A stretch of DNA of 64,000 bases from Peribacillus frigoritolerans (lineage in GTDB: Bacteria; Bacillota; Bacilli; Bacillales; DSM-1321), in the NCBI RefSeq assembly GCF_040250305.1, contig NZ_CP158190.1, positions 4,992,001 through 5,056,000 of the forward strand. The letters run 5' to 3'. The position numbers and the translations under genes are program-made. Under the pieces are notes generated by a model, which searched no databases, was not told the DNA's origin, and worked only from the letters and a program-made list of their open reading frames with translations. Position 1 is the first letter of the stretch. The number at the start of each line of letters is the position of its first letter. Shown piece after piece: positions 24,215 through 33,500 of this stretch.

Positions 24215-25105
24215 ATGAATGAGCGCAAACAATTGGTAGTTAAATATGCACACCAATTATTTATTGAAAAGGGATATCAAGCAACTTCCATTCAGGATAT
24301 TTTAGATTATAGCGGCATTTCAAAAGGAACATTTTATAACTATTTTTCTTCTAAAAGCGAATTGCTTAAGGCAGTCTTCCTAACTTCGCAAGAAAAATTC
24401 GAAAAAGAGCGGAATGAATTGCTGATTGGGCAAAACCTTGCAGATATTGAGATATTCATCAAACAATCAGAATTACAAATGCACTCCAACAAAAACAATA
24501 AAATCTTTTTCTTATATGAAGAAGTAATGATTTCAAATGATACCGAACTTAAGAACTTCATCACACATGCTAAATTCCAGCATATCCATTGGCTATCAAA
24601 ACGGTTTCTGGACATTTTCGGTGCTGATAAAAAACCCTATATTTTGGACTGTGCCATTCTTTACTCGGGAATGATGCATCAAACGATTCATTTTAATGCT
24701 TTGGCTAAAGAGCCCGATTTCAACCCTACTGAAATTATCCGTTATTGCGTCGATAGGATTAAATCGATTTTCGAAGATGTCAGCCAGTCAAATGCACAGC
24801 TTTTGGAACCCGACCTCATCAAGCAATGGCTGCCAGAGTGCTTCCATTCACAGCAGGATTTTCATACTGCACTCCTGCACTCTGCAAACGACCTAAAAAA
24901 GATGATCCTAAGGCTATGCCAAGATGATGAAGCAGAACGAGTTAAAAACCTAAAATTGATTCACTTTATCCAAGAGGAATTATTACAAAACGTTGAACCG
25001 CGAACCTTTCTCATTGAAAGTGCCCTGCTTTCCTTAAACACCAATCCAAAATTGAAAAACACATTGGAATTAACTGAATTCGAAAAAATCATTGCCCATA
25101 ACTAA
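24215..25105 (+). CDS. TetR/AcrR family regulator with long C-terminal domain
   Basis: A 296-residue repressor-type protein. The helix-turn-helix is at about residues 5-50: LFIEKGYQATSIQDILDYS, SKGTFYNYFSSKSELLKAVF. The ligand-binding part is about 100 residues longer than in ordinary TetR proteins (about 200 residues). The ATG at 24215 follows AAGGGTGATATAT. No transporter or enzyme lies next to it in a clear operon, so its target may be itself or a distant gene. Confidence 0.85.
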   Translation: MNERKQLVVKYAHQLFIEKGYQATSIQDILDYSGISKGTFYNYFSSKSELLKAVFLTSQEKFEKERNELLIGQNLADIEIFIKQSELQMHSNKNNKIFFLYEEVMISNDTELKNFITHAKFQHIHWLSKRFLDIFGADKKPYILDCAILYSGMMHQTIHFNALAKEPDFNPTEIIRYCVDRIKSIFEDVSQSNAQLLEPDLIKQWLPECFHSQQDFHTALLHSANDLKKMILRLCQDDEAERVKNLKLIHFIQEELLQNVEPRTFLIESALLSLNTNPKLKNTLELTEFEKIIAHN

Positions 25106-25149
25106 TGAGAACCTAATGAATCCCATTTTCTAGACAAATGGGGTTTTTT

Positions 25150-25208
25150 CGGCGGAAAGGGAGCGGATTTCTGAAATCGACTGGACCTTTTTAAATGAAA
25201 AGACTGTA
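25150..25208 (+). repeat. Partial family-1 dispersed repeat
   Basis: GGCGGAAAGGGAGCGGATT, TCTGAAATCGACTGGACC and AAAAGACTGTAG; the first two pieces recur 230 bases downstream. Confidence 0.7.
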
Positions 25209-25300
25209 GCCGAACCGTATTTTTAAAACAAGACTTGCTTACCTTCCTGTTTTACTTTTATATTGGATGAAACCTATATTGGATTGAAGAAATTTGCGGC

Positions 25301-25420
25301 ACTCCTGCCGAATAACTGGCTAGCCGAGACCCCACAGGCGCTTGCGCCGAGGAGGCTTGGCAGACAGTCGGCGGAAAGGGAGCGGATTACTGAAATCGAC
25401 TGGACCTTTTAAGTAAAAAG
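25301..25420 (+). repeat. Family-1 dispersed repeat, plus orientation
   Basis: Contains CCGAATAACTGGCTAGCC, GAGACCCCACAGGCGCTTGC, GCCGAGGAGGCTTGGCAGAC, then the GGCGGAAAGGGAGCGGATT and CTGAAATCGACTGGACC ends. It is the best preserved family-1 copy in the window. The 25106-25552 gap holds only these repeats and the yvlD promoter region. Confidence 0.75.
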
Positions 25421-25552
25421 CGTCTATTCCATTCTGGGGGAATACATATCGTATTCCTCTTTTTTTGTGACAATTCTGCAAACATATAACTGAAATTCAT
25501 GAAATTTTAGTATAATGACTTGTAGTAAAGGTGACTTCAGGAGGAGTTTTTC

Positions 25553-25900
25553 ATGAACATAATAATGCGTTTTCTTATCAACGGGCTGGTATTGCTCGTT
25601 ATTGATTGGCTTCTCGACTCCATCACGATTAAATCTTACGGAACAGCCTTGCTGGCGGTTTTTATATTATCAATCATGAACTTGCTGGTTAGGCCCATTC
25701 TCCAGCTTATCACATTGCCGATCACCATCCTGACGTTCGGGTTGTTTTCTTTCATTATCAATGCCTTCACATTCCAAATCACTTCCTATGTTGTCAGTGG
25801 CTTTGTAATAGATTCTTTTTGGGGGGCTTTAATCGGATCATTGTTATTGAGTTTCATTCAAAGTCTTCTTATAAAACAGAGTAAAAAAAACCGTCAGTAG
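25553..25900 (+). CDS. yvlD: Phage_holin_4_2-like membrane protein YvlD
   Basis: A 115-residue protein with four hydrophobic helices. The sequence IMRFLINGLVLLVIDWLL, LLVRPILQLITLPITILTFGL and FWGALIGSLLLSF matches the YvlD family. In B. subtilis yvlD ends a cell-envelope-stress operon (yvlA-D); here it is alone, so expression may differ. It is not evidence of a prophage. AGGAGG lies before the ATG and a strong terminator follows. Confidence 0.82.
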   Translation: MNIIMRFLINGLVLLVIDWLLDSITIKSYGTALLAVFILSIMNLLVRPILQLITLPITILTFGLFSFIINAFTFQITSYVVSGFVIDSFWGALIGSLLLSFIQSLLIKQSKKNRQ

Positions 25901-25915
25901 CATGCTGACGGTTTT
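25886..25915 (+). terminator. Terminator of yvlD
   Basis: AAAAACCGTCAG, loop, CTGACGGTTTTT. Confidence 0.9.
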
Positions 25916-26100
25916 TCGTGTCATTTCCATGACACCCTTCGATATTTCCCGGGCTATTTCCCTAAATTCCGCTAAGCTTCACTAGCTGTATTCTCTCATT
26001 TTTGACAAGGCAGAAGGAGAAAGCGACTCAAATCCATAACTTTACATATACATGCCGATTTCTCTCGAAATGGGTATGAATCGATTTATGGAGGAATGAC

Positions 26101-27255
26101 ATGTTCACAAAACATGAACCAAGATTCGCCCTGACCATTTTACTCGTGCTTGCTTTCTTTATTCCCACTTTTTTCACCCCATCATTAGCCGCGGCTGGAG
26201 ATGGCAGCTTGTCATCTCCTTACTCCGTTTCCCAAGCCATTGCGAATCAAGACAGCACGGTTAAAACGGTCAGTGGCTATGTGACGGGACAGCCCACTTC
26301 AGCCAATACCGTCGTCACGAGCGGCTATGCGAATGATTATGCCATAGCATTGGCGGACAGCTCATCGGAAACAAACAATGCCAAAATGGTATATGTTCAG
26401 ATTCCATCCTCCTTCCGCTCTGAATTTGGCTTAAAAACAAATCCTTCTTTAAAAGGAAAAAAAATCACCGTAACTGGCACACTGAGTGCATATTTCACCC
26501 ATCCAGGCTTAAAAGATGTTTCTGCCATGTTTTCAGGGAATGATTCACCAGAACCGGAGACACCAGGTGTTGGCTCATACTATGATTCAGCCAGCGGAAA
26601 ATCAGGGTTGGCGCTAAAAAATGCACTCCATCAAATCATTGATGACCATTCGGAAATATCGTATTCAAATGTATGGGACGCTTTACGGAAAACCGATGAG
26701 GACCCGAATAACACGAATAATGTCATTCTTCTTTATACAGGGCGTTCCCAAGGAAAAACGATGAACGGATCCGGCGTTAATGATTGGAATCGCGAGCATG
26801 TATGGGCAAAATCACATGGTGATTTTGGTACCACTTTAGGTCCCGGCACCGATCTGCACCATCTTCGGCCGACTGATGTCTCTGTCAACAGTACAAGAAA
26901 CAACCTGGACTTTGATAATGGAGGTTCTGAACATTCCGAAGCGATAGGAAATTACTATGATTCGGATTCATGGGAACCTCGCGATAGTTTCAAAGGTGAT
27001 GTCGCCCGGATGCTGTTTTATATGGCGGTTCGGTACGAGGGTGATGCAGGGGAAGTCGATTTAGAATTAAATAATCAAGTGAACAATGGTACCGCCCCAT
27101 ATCATGGTAAATTGACTGTTTTACTGGAATGGAATGAACAGGATCCTGTAGATGCCTTCGAGCGTAACCGGAATGAGATCATTTATAATGAATATCAGCA
27201 TAATCGCAACCCTTTCATAGATCATCCTGAATGGGCCTCCGCCATCTGGCAATGA
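26101..27255 (+). CDS. Secreted endonuclease I family nuclease with N-terminal OB-like domain
   Basis: A 384-residue exported nuclease. A signal peptide (LTILLVLAFFIPTFF, cleavage near SLAAAG) is followed by an OB-like/DUF6359 domain (about 35-145; YSVSQAIANQDSTVKTVSGY), a short linker, and an endonuclease I domain (about 155-380). The His-Asn motif is DWNREHVWAKSHGDFG, followed by DLHHLRPTDVSVNSTRNNLDF. B. subtilis YurI (Bsn) has the same catalytic domain and degrades RNA or DNA outside the cell. GGAGGAATGAC precedes the ATG. It could scavenge nucleotides together with the secreted phosphatases and YfkN; that link is inference. Confidence 0.88.
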   Translation: MFTKHEPRFALTILLVLAFFIPTFFTPSLAAAGDGSLSSPYSVSQAIANQDSTVKTVSGYVTGQPTSANTVVTSGYANDYAIALADSSSETNNAKMVYVQIPSSFRSEFGLKTNPSLKGKKITVTGTLSAYFTHPGLKDVSAMFSGNDSPEPETPGVGSYYDSASGKSGLALKNALHQIIDDHSEISYSNVWDALRKTDEDPNNTNNVILLYTGRSQGKTMNGSGVNDWNREHVWAKSHGDFGTTLGPGTDLHHLRPTDVSVNSTRNNLDFDNGGSEHSEAIGNYYDSDSWEPRDSFKGDVARMLFYMAVRYEGDAGEVDLELNNQVNNGTAPYHGKLTVLLEWNEQDPVDAFERNRNEIIYNEYQHNRNPFIDHPEWASAIWQ

Positions 27256-27265
27256 TAATACGAAC

Positions 27266-27295
27266 AAGCTGTTCCTTATTTTTGGGACAGCTTTT
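27266..27295 (+). terminator. Terminator of the secreted nuclease gene
   Basis: AAGCTGTTCC ... GGGACAGCTTTT hairpin 11 bases after the stop. Confidence 0.75.
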
Positions 27296-27411
27296 CCACT
27301 GTTAAATATCTAAATTTTTAGAAAAATCACATAATTTTATTTTGGTTGAATAGCATTCCAATTAGTTTTGAAAGTTTGTTATACGAAGCTAAAAGATAGG
27401 ATCACTTTAAT

Positions 27412-27425
27412 GGTAAGCGTTTTCA
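27412..27425. promoter_or_regulatory. cre-like site upstream of the amino acid permease
   Basis: GGTAAGCGTTTTCA matches the CcpA consensus at 13 of 14 positions. It lies about 145 bases before the permease start and upstream of its likely TATATT region, so CcpA may act on this gene. The 27256-27571 gap holds nothing else. Confidence 0.6.
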
Positions 27426-27571
27426 TTTTTCTCTTTACATTCTTCCTATTAAAATATATTATTTAGTTGTAATATTATGTGAAAAATCAATAAATAATAT
27501 GTATTCTCCTCTACTAGTGATAAAATGCTAGATAGAGAAAATTAAACTCCAACATAGAAAAGGGGAAAATT

Positions 27572-28939
27572 ATGCAAAACTCCAAAGAATCTCAACTGCA
27601 TAGAGGTTTGGAAGAAAGACATATCGCATTAATGTCTCTTGGCGCAGCCATTGGAGTCGGTCTATTTCTCGGCTCGGCATCTGCGATTAAATTAGCCGGC
27701 CCAGCCATCATCATTTCTTATGCCATCGGCGGGCTTATGATCTATCTTATCATGCGTGCACTAGGTGAAATGGCGATAAAAAATCCTGTCGCAGGCTCTT
27801 TCAGTCGCTATGCAAGCGAATTTGTCGGTCCTCTTGCCGGGTATATAACCGGATGGAATTACTGGTTCGTTTGGATCGCCACCTGTATGGCTGAAATTAC
27901 GGCAGTAGGAATCTATATGCAATTTTGGTTCCCTGATACTCCGCAATGGGCTTGGGCGTTAGCCGCACTTGCCATCATGACAACGATTAACTTTCTTGCT
28001 GTAAAAGCATACGGTGAATTGGAGTTTTGGTTCGCCCTTATTAAAATCGTAACGATCATCCTTATGATCGTCCTTGGCTTCGGAATGATCATCTTTGGAC
28101 TGGGGAACGGCGGAATCGCGGTCGGATTCGGCAACCTTGTTGAAAATGGAGGATTTTTCCCGAATGGGATTTCTGGTGTCATCCTCTCATTCCAAATGGT
28201 CATGTTCGCCTATTTGGGAATTGAAATGCTCGGTGTAACCGCAGGTGAAGTTAAAAACCCTGAAAAATCTTTAAAAAGAGCCATCGATACCGTTTTTTAT
28301 CGAATTTTACTTTTTTACGTTTTAGCTCTGACAGTCATTTTATCAATCACTCCATGGGATGAAATGAATGGAGAAAACAGCCCATTCGTTATGATGTTTG
28401 ATAAAATCGGTATTCCAGGCGCAGCAGGGATCATTCAGTTTGTCGTACTGACAGCAGCCCTTTCATCTTGTAACAGCGGGATCTTCAGTACAGGAAGAAT
28501 GTTATTCAACCTAGCGCAGCAAGGTGAATCACCAAAAAGTTTCGAACGTACAACAAAGTCAGGCGTTCCTGGCGTTGCCATTATCGTTTCGGCTATCGTG
28601 CTTCTTTTCGGTGTTTACCTTAACTACATGGAAGCGGATAAAGTTTTCACTTACGTCACAAGTGTCGCCACATTCGGTGCACTCTGGACATGGGGAACCA
28701 TACTTGTCACGCAGATCATGTCTAGACGAAAAATGAGTCAGGGAGAAAAACAAGGCTTGTCTTACAAGATGCCTCTTTTCCCATTCACTTCTTATTTCAC
28801 TTTAGCCTTTTTAGTATTCGTAATGGTAGTACTCGGTTTTTCAGCAGATACGAGAATCGCTTTAATCGTTGGTCCGATTTGGATCTTACTGTTGGTAGCC
28901 CTGTATTATGTGACCGGCTTGCATAAACGGAAAAGATAA
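27572..28939 (+). CDS. Amino acid permease, APC family (AapA/ProY/HutM-like)
   Basis: A 455-residue transporter with about 12 membrane helices. The amino acid-polyamine-organocation signature is HIALMSLGAAIGVGLFLGSA with the later GEMAIKNPVAGSFSRYASEFVG split across helices 2 and 3, and ENSPFVMMFDKIGIPGAA. It resembles proton-coupled permeases for D-serine/D-alanine/glycine, proline or histidine; the exact substrate cannot be read. AAAGGGGAAAATT lies before the ATG. A cre-like site upstream suggests carbon control, and a strong terminator follows. Confidence 0.87.
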   Translation: MQNSKESQLHRGLEERHIALMSLGAAIGVGLFLGSASAIKLAGPAIIISYAIGGLMIYLIMRALGEMAIKNPVAGSFSRYASEFVGPLAGYITGWNYWFVWIATCMAEITAVGIYMQFWFPDTPQWAWALAALAIMTTINFLAVKAYGELEFWFALIKIVTIILMIVLGFGMIIFGLGNGGIAVGFGNLVENGGFFPNGISGVILSFQMVMFAYLGIEMLGVTAGEVKNPEKSLKRAIDTVFYRILLFYVLALTVILSITPWDEMNGENSPFVMMFDKIGIPGAAGIIQFVVLTAALSSCNSGIFSTGRMLFNLAQQGESPKSFERTTKSGVPGVAIIVSAIVLLFGVYLNYMEADKVFTYVTSVATFGALWTWGTILVTQIMSRRKMSQGEKQGLSYKMPLFPFTSYFTLAFLVFVMVVLGFSADTRIALIVGPIWILLLVALYYVTGLHKRKR

Positions 28940-28945
28940 ATGTCA

Positions 28946-28978
28946 GAGGGTGCCAATCTAATTGGCACCCTCTCTTTC
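28946..28978 (+). terminator. Terminator between permease and DUF4349 genes
   Basis: GAGGGTGCCAAT, loop CTA, ATTGGCACCCTC, then TCTTTCT. Confidence 0.88.
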
Positions 28979-28983
28979 TGCCT

Positions 28984-29847
28984 TCACCTTTTACCCCTTC
29001 TTTTGATCACCCAATGGATCATCGCACCAGCTCCGCCTAAAATAATGAGGATAGGCAAGTTTCCTATTATAAAAACAATGATTCCTGAACCCGCTTTAAG
29101 TAATAGATTCGCACTTGTTGCAAGTTGTTTCTTCGTTCTTTCCCATGTATTCAATTCCTTATTATCAATGCCCGGCACAACTATCTGGTCCTGTGATAAC
29201 GTGATGGTAACCGTCGAATAAGAGGTCTGGTTCTCAAGATACTTCATTTGCCCGGTCAGCTGCTCTATTTCTTCTTGCACCACGGCAAGATCGGATGATA
29301 TTTTCAGCAAATCTTCCGTCTTCTCAGCATCCTTCATGAATGCAAGCAACCTTTCCTCTACTGCTCTCTTTGACTTCAATCTTGCTTTTAAATCTACATA
29401 TTGTTCCGTTACATCCTGCCCTGTCACATTCCTTCCGACCACTTCTGAAGCCTCGCCCTCGCTATCGGCTAGAAAATCCTGAAAATGGGCTTCAGGGACC
29501 CGAACAGTGATCGTTCCTTCCACCAGTTCTTCATCTTCCCTGAATACATTGGACTCGACAACATATCCGCCATATTCAGCCACCTTATTCTCAATCTTCA
29601 TTTGTGCCTTTTCGAGGTTCTTCACCTTCAACTCAAGCTGGGCTTGATGGATGACCTTTCTTTCATCCGTCACCCCTTCCTTTTCCGCCGCTTCTTCCTG
29701 CACCATATTCCCGGAAATTGAAGCGTCCATTTTACTTTCCGCCTTTTCATCCTGTGATTTCGATGCTGAATCATCTTTTTCATTACTGCTGCATCCAGCA
29801 AGTAAAAGGAACAAACTGAACATAAACATCATTGTTTTACGGTTCAT
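28984..29847 (-). CDS. DUF4349 domain lipoprotein
   Basis: A 287-residue lipoprotein. The lipobox LLLAGC lies at about residues 14-19. The DUF4349 region has HQAQLELKVKNLEKAQMKIE, YGGYVVESNVF and VRVPEAHFQDFL, followed by a coiled-coil helix (about 180-215) and a final membrane helix (IIVFIIGNLPILIILGGAGA) with a basic tail. So both ends are membrane-linked. Function unknown. The ATG is preceded by AAAAGGGGGA. It stands alone between two plus-strand genes. Confidence 0.85.
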   Translation of the reverse strand: MNRKTMMFMFSLFLLLAGCSSNEKDDSASKSQDEKAESKMDASISGNMVQEEAAEKEGVTDERKVIHQAQLELKVKNLEKAQMKIENKVAEYGGYVVESNVFREDEELVEGTITVRVPEAHFQDFLADSEGEASEVVGRNVTGQDVTEQYVDLKARLKSKRAVEERLLAFMKDAEKTEDLLKISSDLAVVQEEIEQLTGQMKYLENQTSYSTVTITLSQDQIVVPGIDNKELNTWERTKKQLATSANLLLKAGSGIIVFIIGNLPILIILGGAGAMIHWVIKRRGKR

Positions 29848-29990
29848 CGGTATTCCCCCTTTTCTTAATAGTACCGACGTAAAGTTTGGAAGAAAGTTAC
29901 ACTTCTTGATTAAAGGGCATGTTTTATTTACAGATAAGAAGGTAAAAGTATAAGAACATCCAAATAATGAAGAAAGAAGAGGATCCCATT

Positions 29991-30449
29991 ATGAACTACG
30001 GAAAATTAGCTAAAAGTGTATTGGTACCTGTGGTCGGAGGCTCACTTGTGGGGATATTCGCCACAAGGAATTCAAAAGAAATTTATGACAAACTCAAGAA
30101 ACCTGCTTTTGCTCCTCCTTCCTGGACTTTCCCCGTTGCCTGGACCAGCCTTTATACGATCATGGGAATAGCGAAATATCGCATAGCATCCAAAGAAAAA
30201 GAATCGAAGTCCGCTGAACTCCTCTATGATACTCAACTAGGGTTGAATTTCTTATGGTCTTTTTTATTCTTCAAATGGGGCTTGCGCGGAACAGCCTTTA
30301 TAGAAATGGCTGCACTGCTGACCTTGATTACATTAACGGCATTCGAGTTTTATAAAATAGACCGTACATCCGGTTTAGCGATGGTTCCCTATATTGCATG
30401 GGTCACATTTGCATTGGGATTGAACTTTTCCATCTTCAGGAATAATTAA
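29991..30449 (+). CDS. tspO: TspO/MBR family membrane protein
   Basis: A 152-residue protein with five membrane helices. Conserved stretches are LKKPAFAPPSWTFPVAWTSLYTIMG divided over helices 1-2, then FLWSFLFFKWG and VPYIAWVTFALGLNFSI. TspO proteins bind or break down porphyrins and take part in stress responses. The start at 29991 has AGAGGATCCC upstream; an earlier in-frame ATG at 29967 has no such site. A terminator follows, then a short tandem array. Confidence 0.9.
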   Translation: MNYGKLAKSVLVPVVGGSLVGIFATRNSKEIYDKLKKPAFAPPSWTFPVAWTSLYTIMGIAKYRIASKEKESKSAELLYDTQLGLNFLWSFLFFKWGLRGTAFIEMAALLTLITLTAFEFYKIDRTSGLAMVPYIAWVTFALGLNFSIFRNN

Positions 30450-30460
30450 TCACAAAAAAG

Positions 30461-30495
30461 GAAGCGCCCCTTCTTTTAAGGAGCGCTCTCTTTTA
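30461..30495 (+). terminator. Terminator of tspO
   Basis: GAAGCGCCCCTT, loop, AAGGAGCGCTCTC, then TTTT. Confidence 0.75.
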
Positions 30496-30499
30496 GTGT

Positions 30500-30577
30500 T
30501 TCACGAGTAAATGTTGAAAACTCACGAGTAAATGTGCAATTTTCACGAGTAAACCCGCTAAACTCACGAGTAAACCT
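30500..30577. repeat. Four-unit 21-bp tandem array (CACGAGTAAA type)
   Basis: CACGAGTAAA starts at 30502, 30523, 30544 and 30565, exactly 21 bases apart. The 11 bases between vary. The same core makes the long array at 60821-61345. It lies between the convergent tspO and yfkN genes. Confidence 0.9.
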
Positions 30578-30580
30578 CAA

Positions 30581-33500
30581 TTAATTATTGATATTCGTAA
30601 TTCTTCCTTCAATTTCTGCCATGATCTTCCCGCCTTTAAACGTTTCTTTTACATAGTTAACGAATGCTTCCAGGTCAGCATGTCCAAACACACGCTCTTT
30701 TCCTTTCAGGACGGTATAGTTATCACCGCCGCTTGCCATGAAATCATTGACAGCCACCGTGTATGTTTCGGTATCCTTGATAGGTGTTCCGTCCGCTTTC
30801 TTCAATAAGGTGACACGTTCCGTGACGGGTTTACTGAAGTCGGCTGTATAGCTCAGTCCAGAAATTTGCAAAGTTTTCGGAGATCCTTCAACGATCCATT
30901 GCTGTTGAAGCAGCGTTTTCACTTCCGCTCCAGTCAGTTCCAGCTTAACCAATACGTTTCCGAATGGCTGGATTTTCGCTAAATCGGAAAAAGTGACTTC
31001 CCCCTTTGGAATATCTGCACGAATTCCGCCTGGATTCATAAAGGCAAAATCGGAATTCAAATCTGCCTTCATCGAATCGGCAATTAAATTCCCAAGACCC
31101 GTTTCCTGCGTATAGGCATTGGTTCTTAAAATTTTCTCATCCGTTGTCCCAAGCGGGGCTTTCAACTCGGGGAACATGCCCAGGTAGTCGTTAATGAATT
31201 TCGTCGTCCCGGCATCCGGTGTGATGCCACCTTGTGTAACCGTGACAATCTCAGCTGACTTTTTGACAATATCCTTTGTGTTTGGATCGATTTCCAAATC
31301 CACATCTTCAAAAGCCGTTCCATAAGAGTAAGCTTGTACAATCAACTTATTATCCACATAGTTGTTGACCTTTGCATGATTATCTCCTGCTAAGATCACA
31401 TCTACTTCATCATCCACGCTATTGGCAAGATCAGCCACTTCGCCTGTGATGACCCCTTCCTTTTCAGTGCCTGGGTCATGTGAGATGATCACAATCGATT
31501 TGACGCCTTTTTCCTTCAACTCGTTAACCGCCTTATTTACGGCAGGTGCCTGTTCTATGAACTCCACATTCTTAATGCCATCCGGACTTACTTTTTGAGG
31601 TGTGGCATTCGTGACTACACCTATGAACCCAATATCAACCCCGCCGACCTTTTTTATGACGTAAGGGTCCAAAATCGGTTTTTTCGTGTCTTTATATACG
31701 ACATTGGCAACTACATATGGAAAGTTCAATTTATCGAATACAACATCGGACGTTGGCGACTTTCCGCCATTGATTTGAGCCATCAGGGTTTCTACCCCTT
31801 TGTCGAACTCATGGTTCCCGACAGTTCCGACATCGAATTTCATATTATTCAAAAACTGAAGAGTCGGTTTGTCCTGGATCAAAGAAGAAACGGGGGCACT
31901 TGCCCCAACAGCATCCCCTGCCGAAAGTAAAAGTGTATTTTCAGGGTTTTCAGCTTTACGCTGCTTCAAGTGCGCAGCTAAATAATCGGCACGCCCTTGT
32001 TTGATACCGCCAAAATCGGAAGTGGTATCAAGCTGGCCGTGAAGATCATTGATCCCGAGCAGTTGCACCTTAACGTTTTCTTTCCCCAAATTATATCTGT
32101 AAATGCCAAAGCCTTTATCATCCTTTTTGCCTGTATAGGAAATCGGGCTGTCTTCATTTAAATATTCCGCACCTTTTGGTGATGAGGTGAAAGTAACGTC
32201 CACCTTGCCTGAAATCGGGGCAATCGACCAGTTATTATCAGCAGTTGGATTGATCTCACCCTCTTGTGTGATGTAATCCATCAAGATCTGGCGATTTTCA
32301 TCCGCAGAGTCAACTACATATTCGCTGCCCTTGACTCCCGGGAAGTTCCCCCCGCCCGAAGCACGGTAATTATTCGTCACGACGATGAAATCTTGATTCG
32401 GGTCCACTGGTTCACCATTATATTTCAAATCTGCAATCCTGCTTGAATCCGACACTTTTATCCCTTTTTCATCATAGCGGGGAGCCTTGGTGACATCGAT
32501 TTGATACGTAACGCCGTCAATCACATCAAAATTATAGACGGCAAACTTTCCATTAAGCAGCTCCTGTTCCTCAGACTTGGCAGGATTGATTGTATTATAT
32601 TTCCCTGCAGACATTTCTAGCCACTCTTTAACAACTGACCCTTTGATCTTGATTGCCTTCAAGGTATTATCGTATAAATATAAATCACCGGCGCTGCGAA
32701 TGGTCAGTCCGCCTTCCTTGATTTCGGTGAATTCCTCGACTCCATTGCGACCCGCTTTGAAAGGGGCTCCTACAGAGAGAATCGGCAAGTCCTTGTATTC
32801 AGGCCGGTTGCTTTGGATGTATTTTTCTACATACCATTTCTGTGCGCTCGTCACGACCTGTACGGAAGGATCGTCTTGCACAAGGGCGAAATAACTATGA
32901 ATTGGAGCTGTAGTCGTTCCAATTGGCGTGTTGACATACTTGATCGTTCCTTCGTGATCCTTCTTCACGGCTTTGACGACAGATGCATCTTCAGCTGCTT
33001 TTTTTCCTGTTATTTTATCGTTGATTGCCCGTGTTGATGATTCGGAATTGACGACTTTCCAATTCCCCTTGATATTCTGGATATCAAGATCGATGATGCC
33101 GAGATTACTGCCCCCATATCCTGCTTGAACGGCTGCTACACCATTGATGGTACCCTTTTTATTATCCACGCCTTTAAGGACTTTTCCTTGGCTATCTTTG
33201 AATAGGCTGTCTAAAGATGCCTCATCTTGTGCTGGAAAGACCTTATGCGTGTGGGAGAACGTGATGGCATCGATGCCGGATACCTTGCTTAATGAATAGA
33301 TGACATCCTCGGTATTCTTGGTATCGCCATTAAATCCGGAATGCGTGAGCGCAACGATGACATCCGCGCCCTTTTTCTTCATTTCAGGGACATATTTTTT
33401 TGCAGTCGTGATGATTTCTTTTGTAATGACCTTACCTTCAAGGTTCGCTTTATCCCAATCCATGATTTGCGGAGGGGTAAATCCAATGTAGCCTATTTTT

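Noticed and set aside
25553..25900. Prophage holin
   Set aside because: The protein is YvlD-like, a chromosomal family; no other phage gene is near.
27256..28939. T-box or riboswitch leader on the amino acid permease
   Set aside because: No specifier loop, T-box sequence or terminator is found in the 315-base upstream region.
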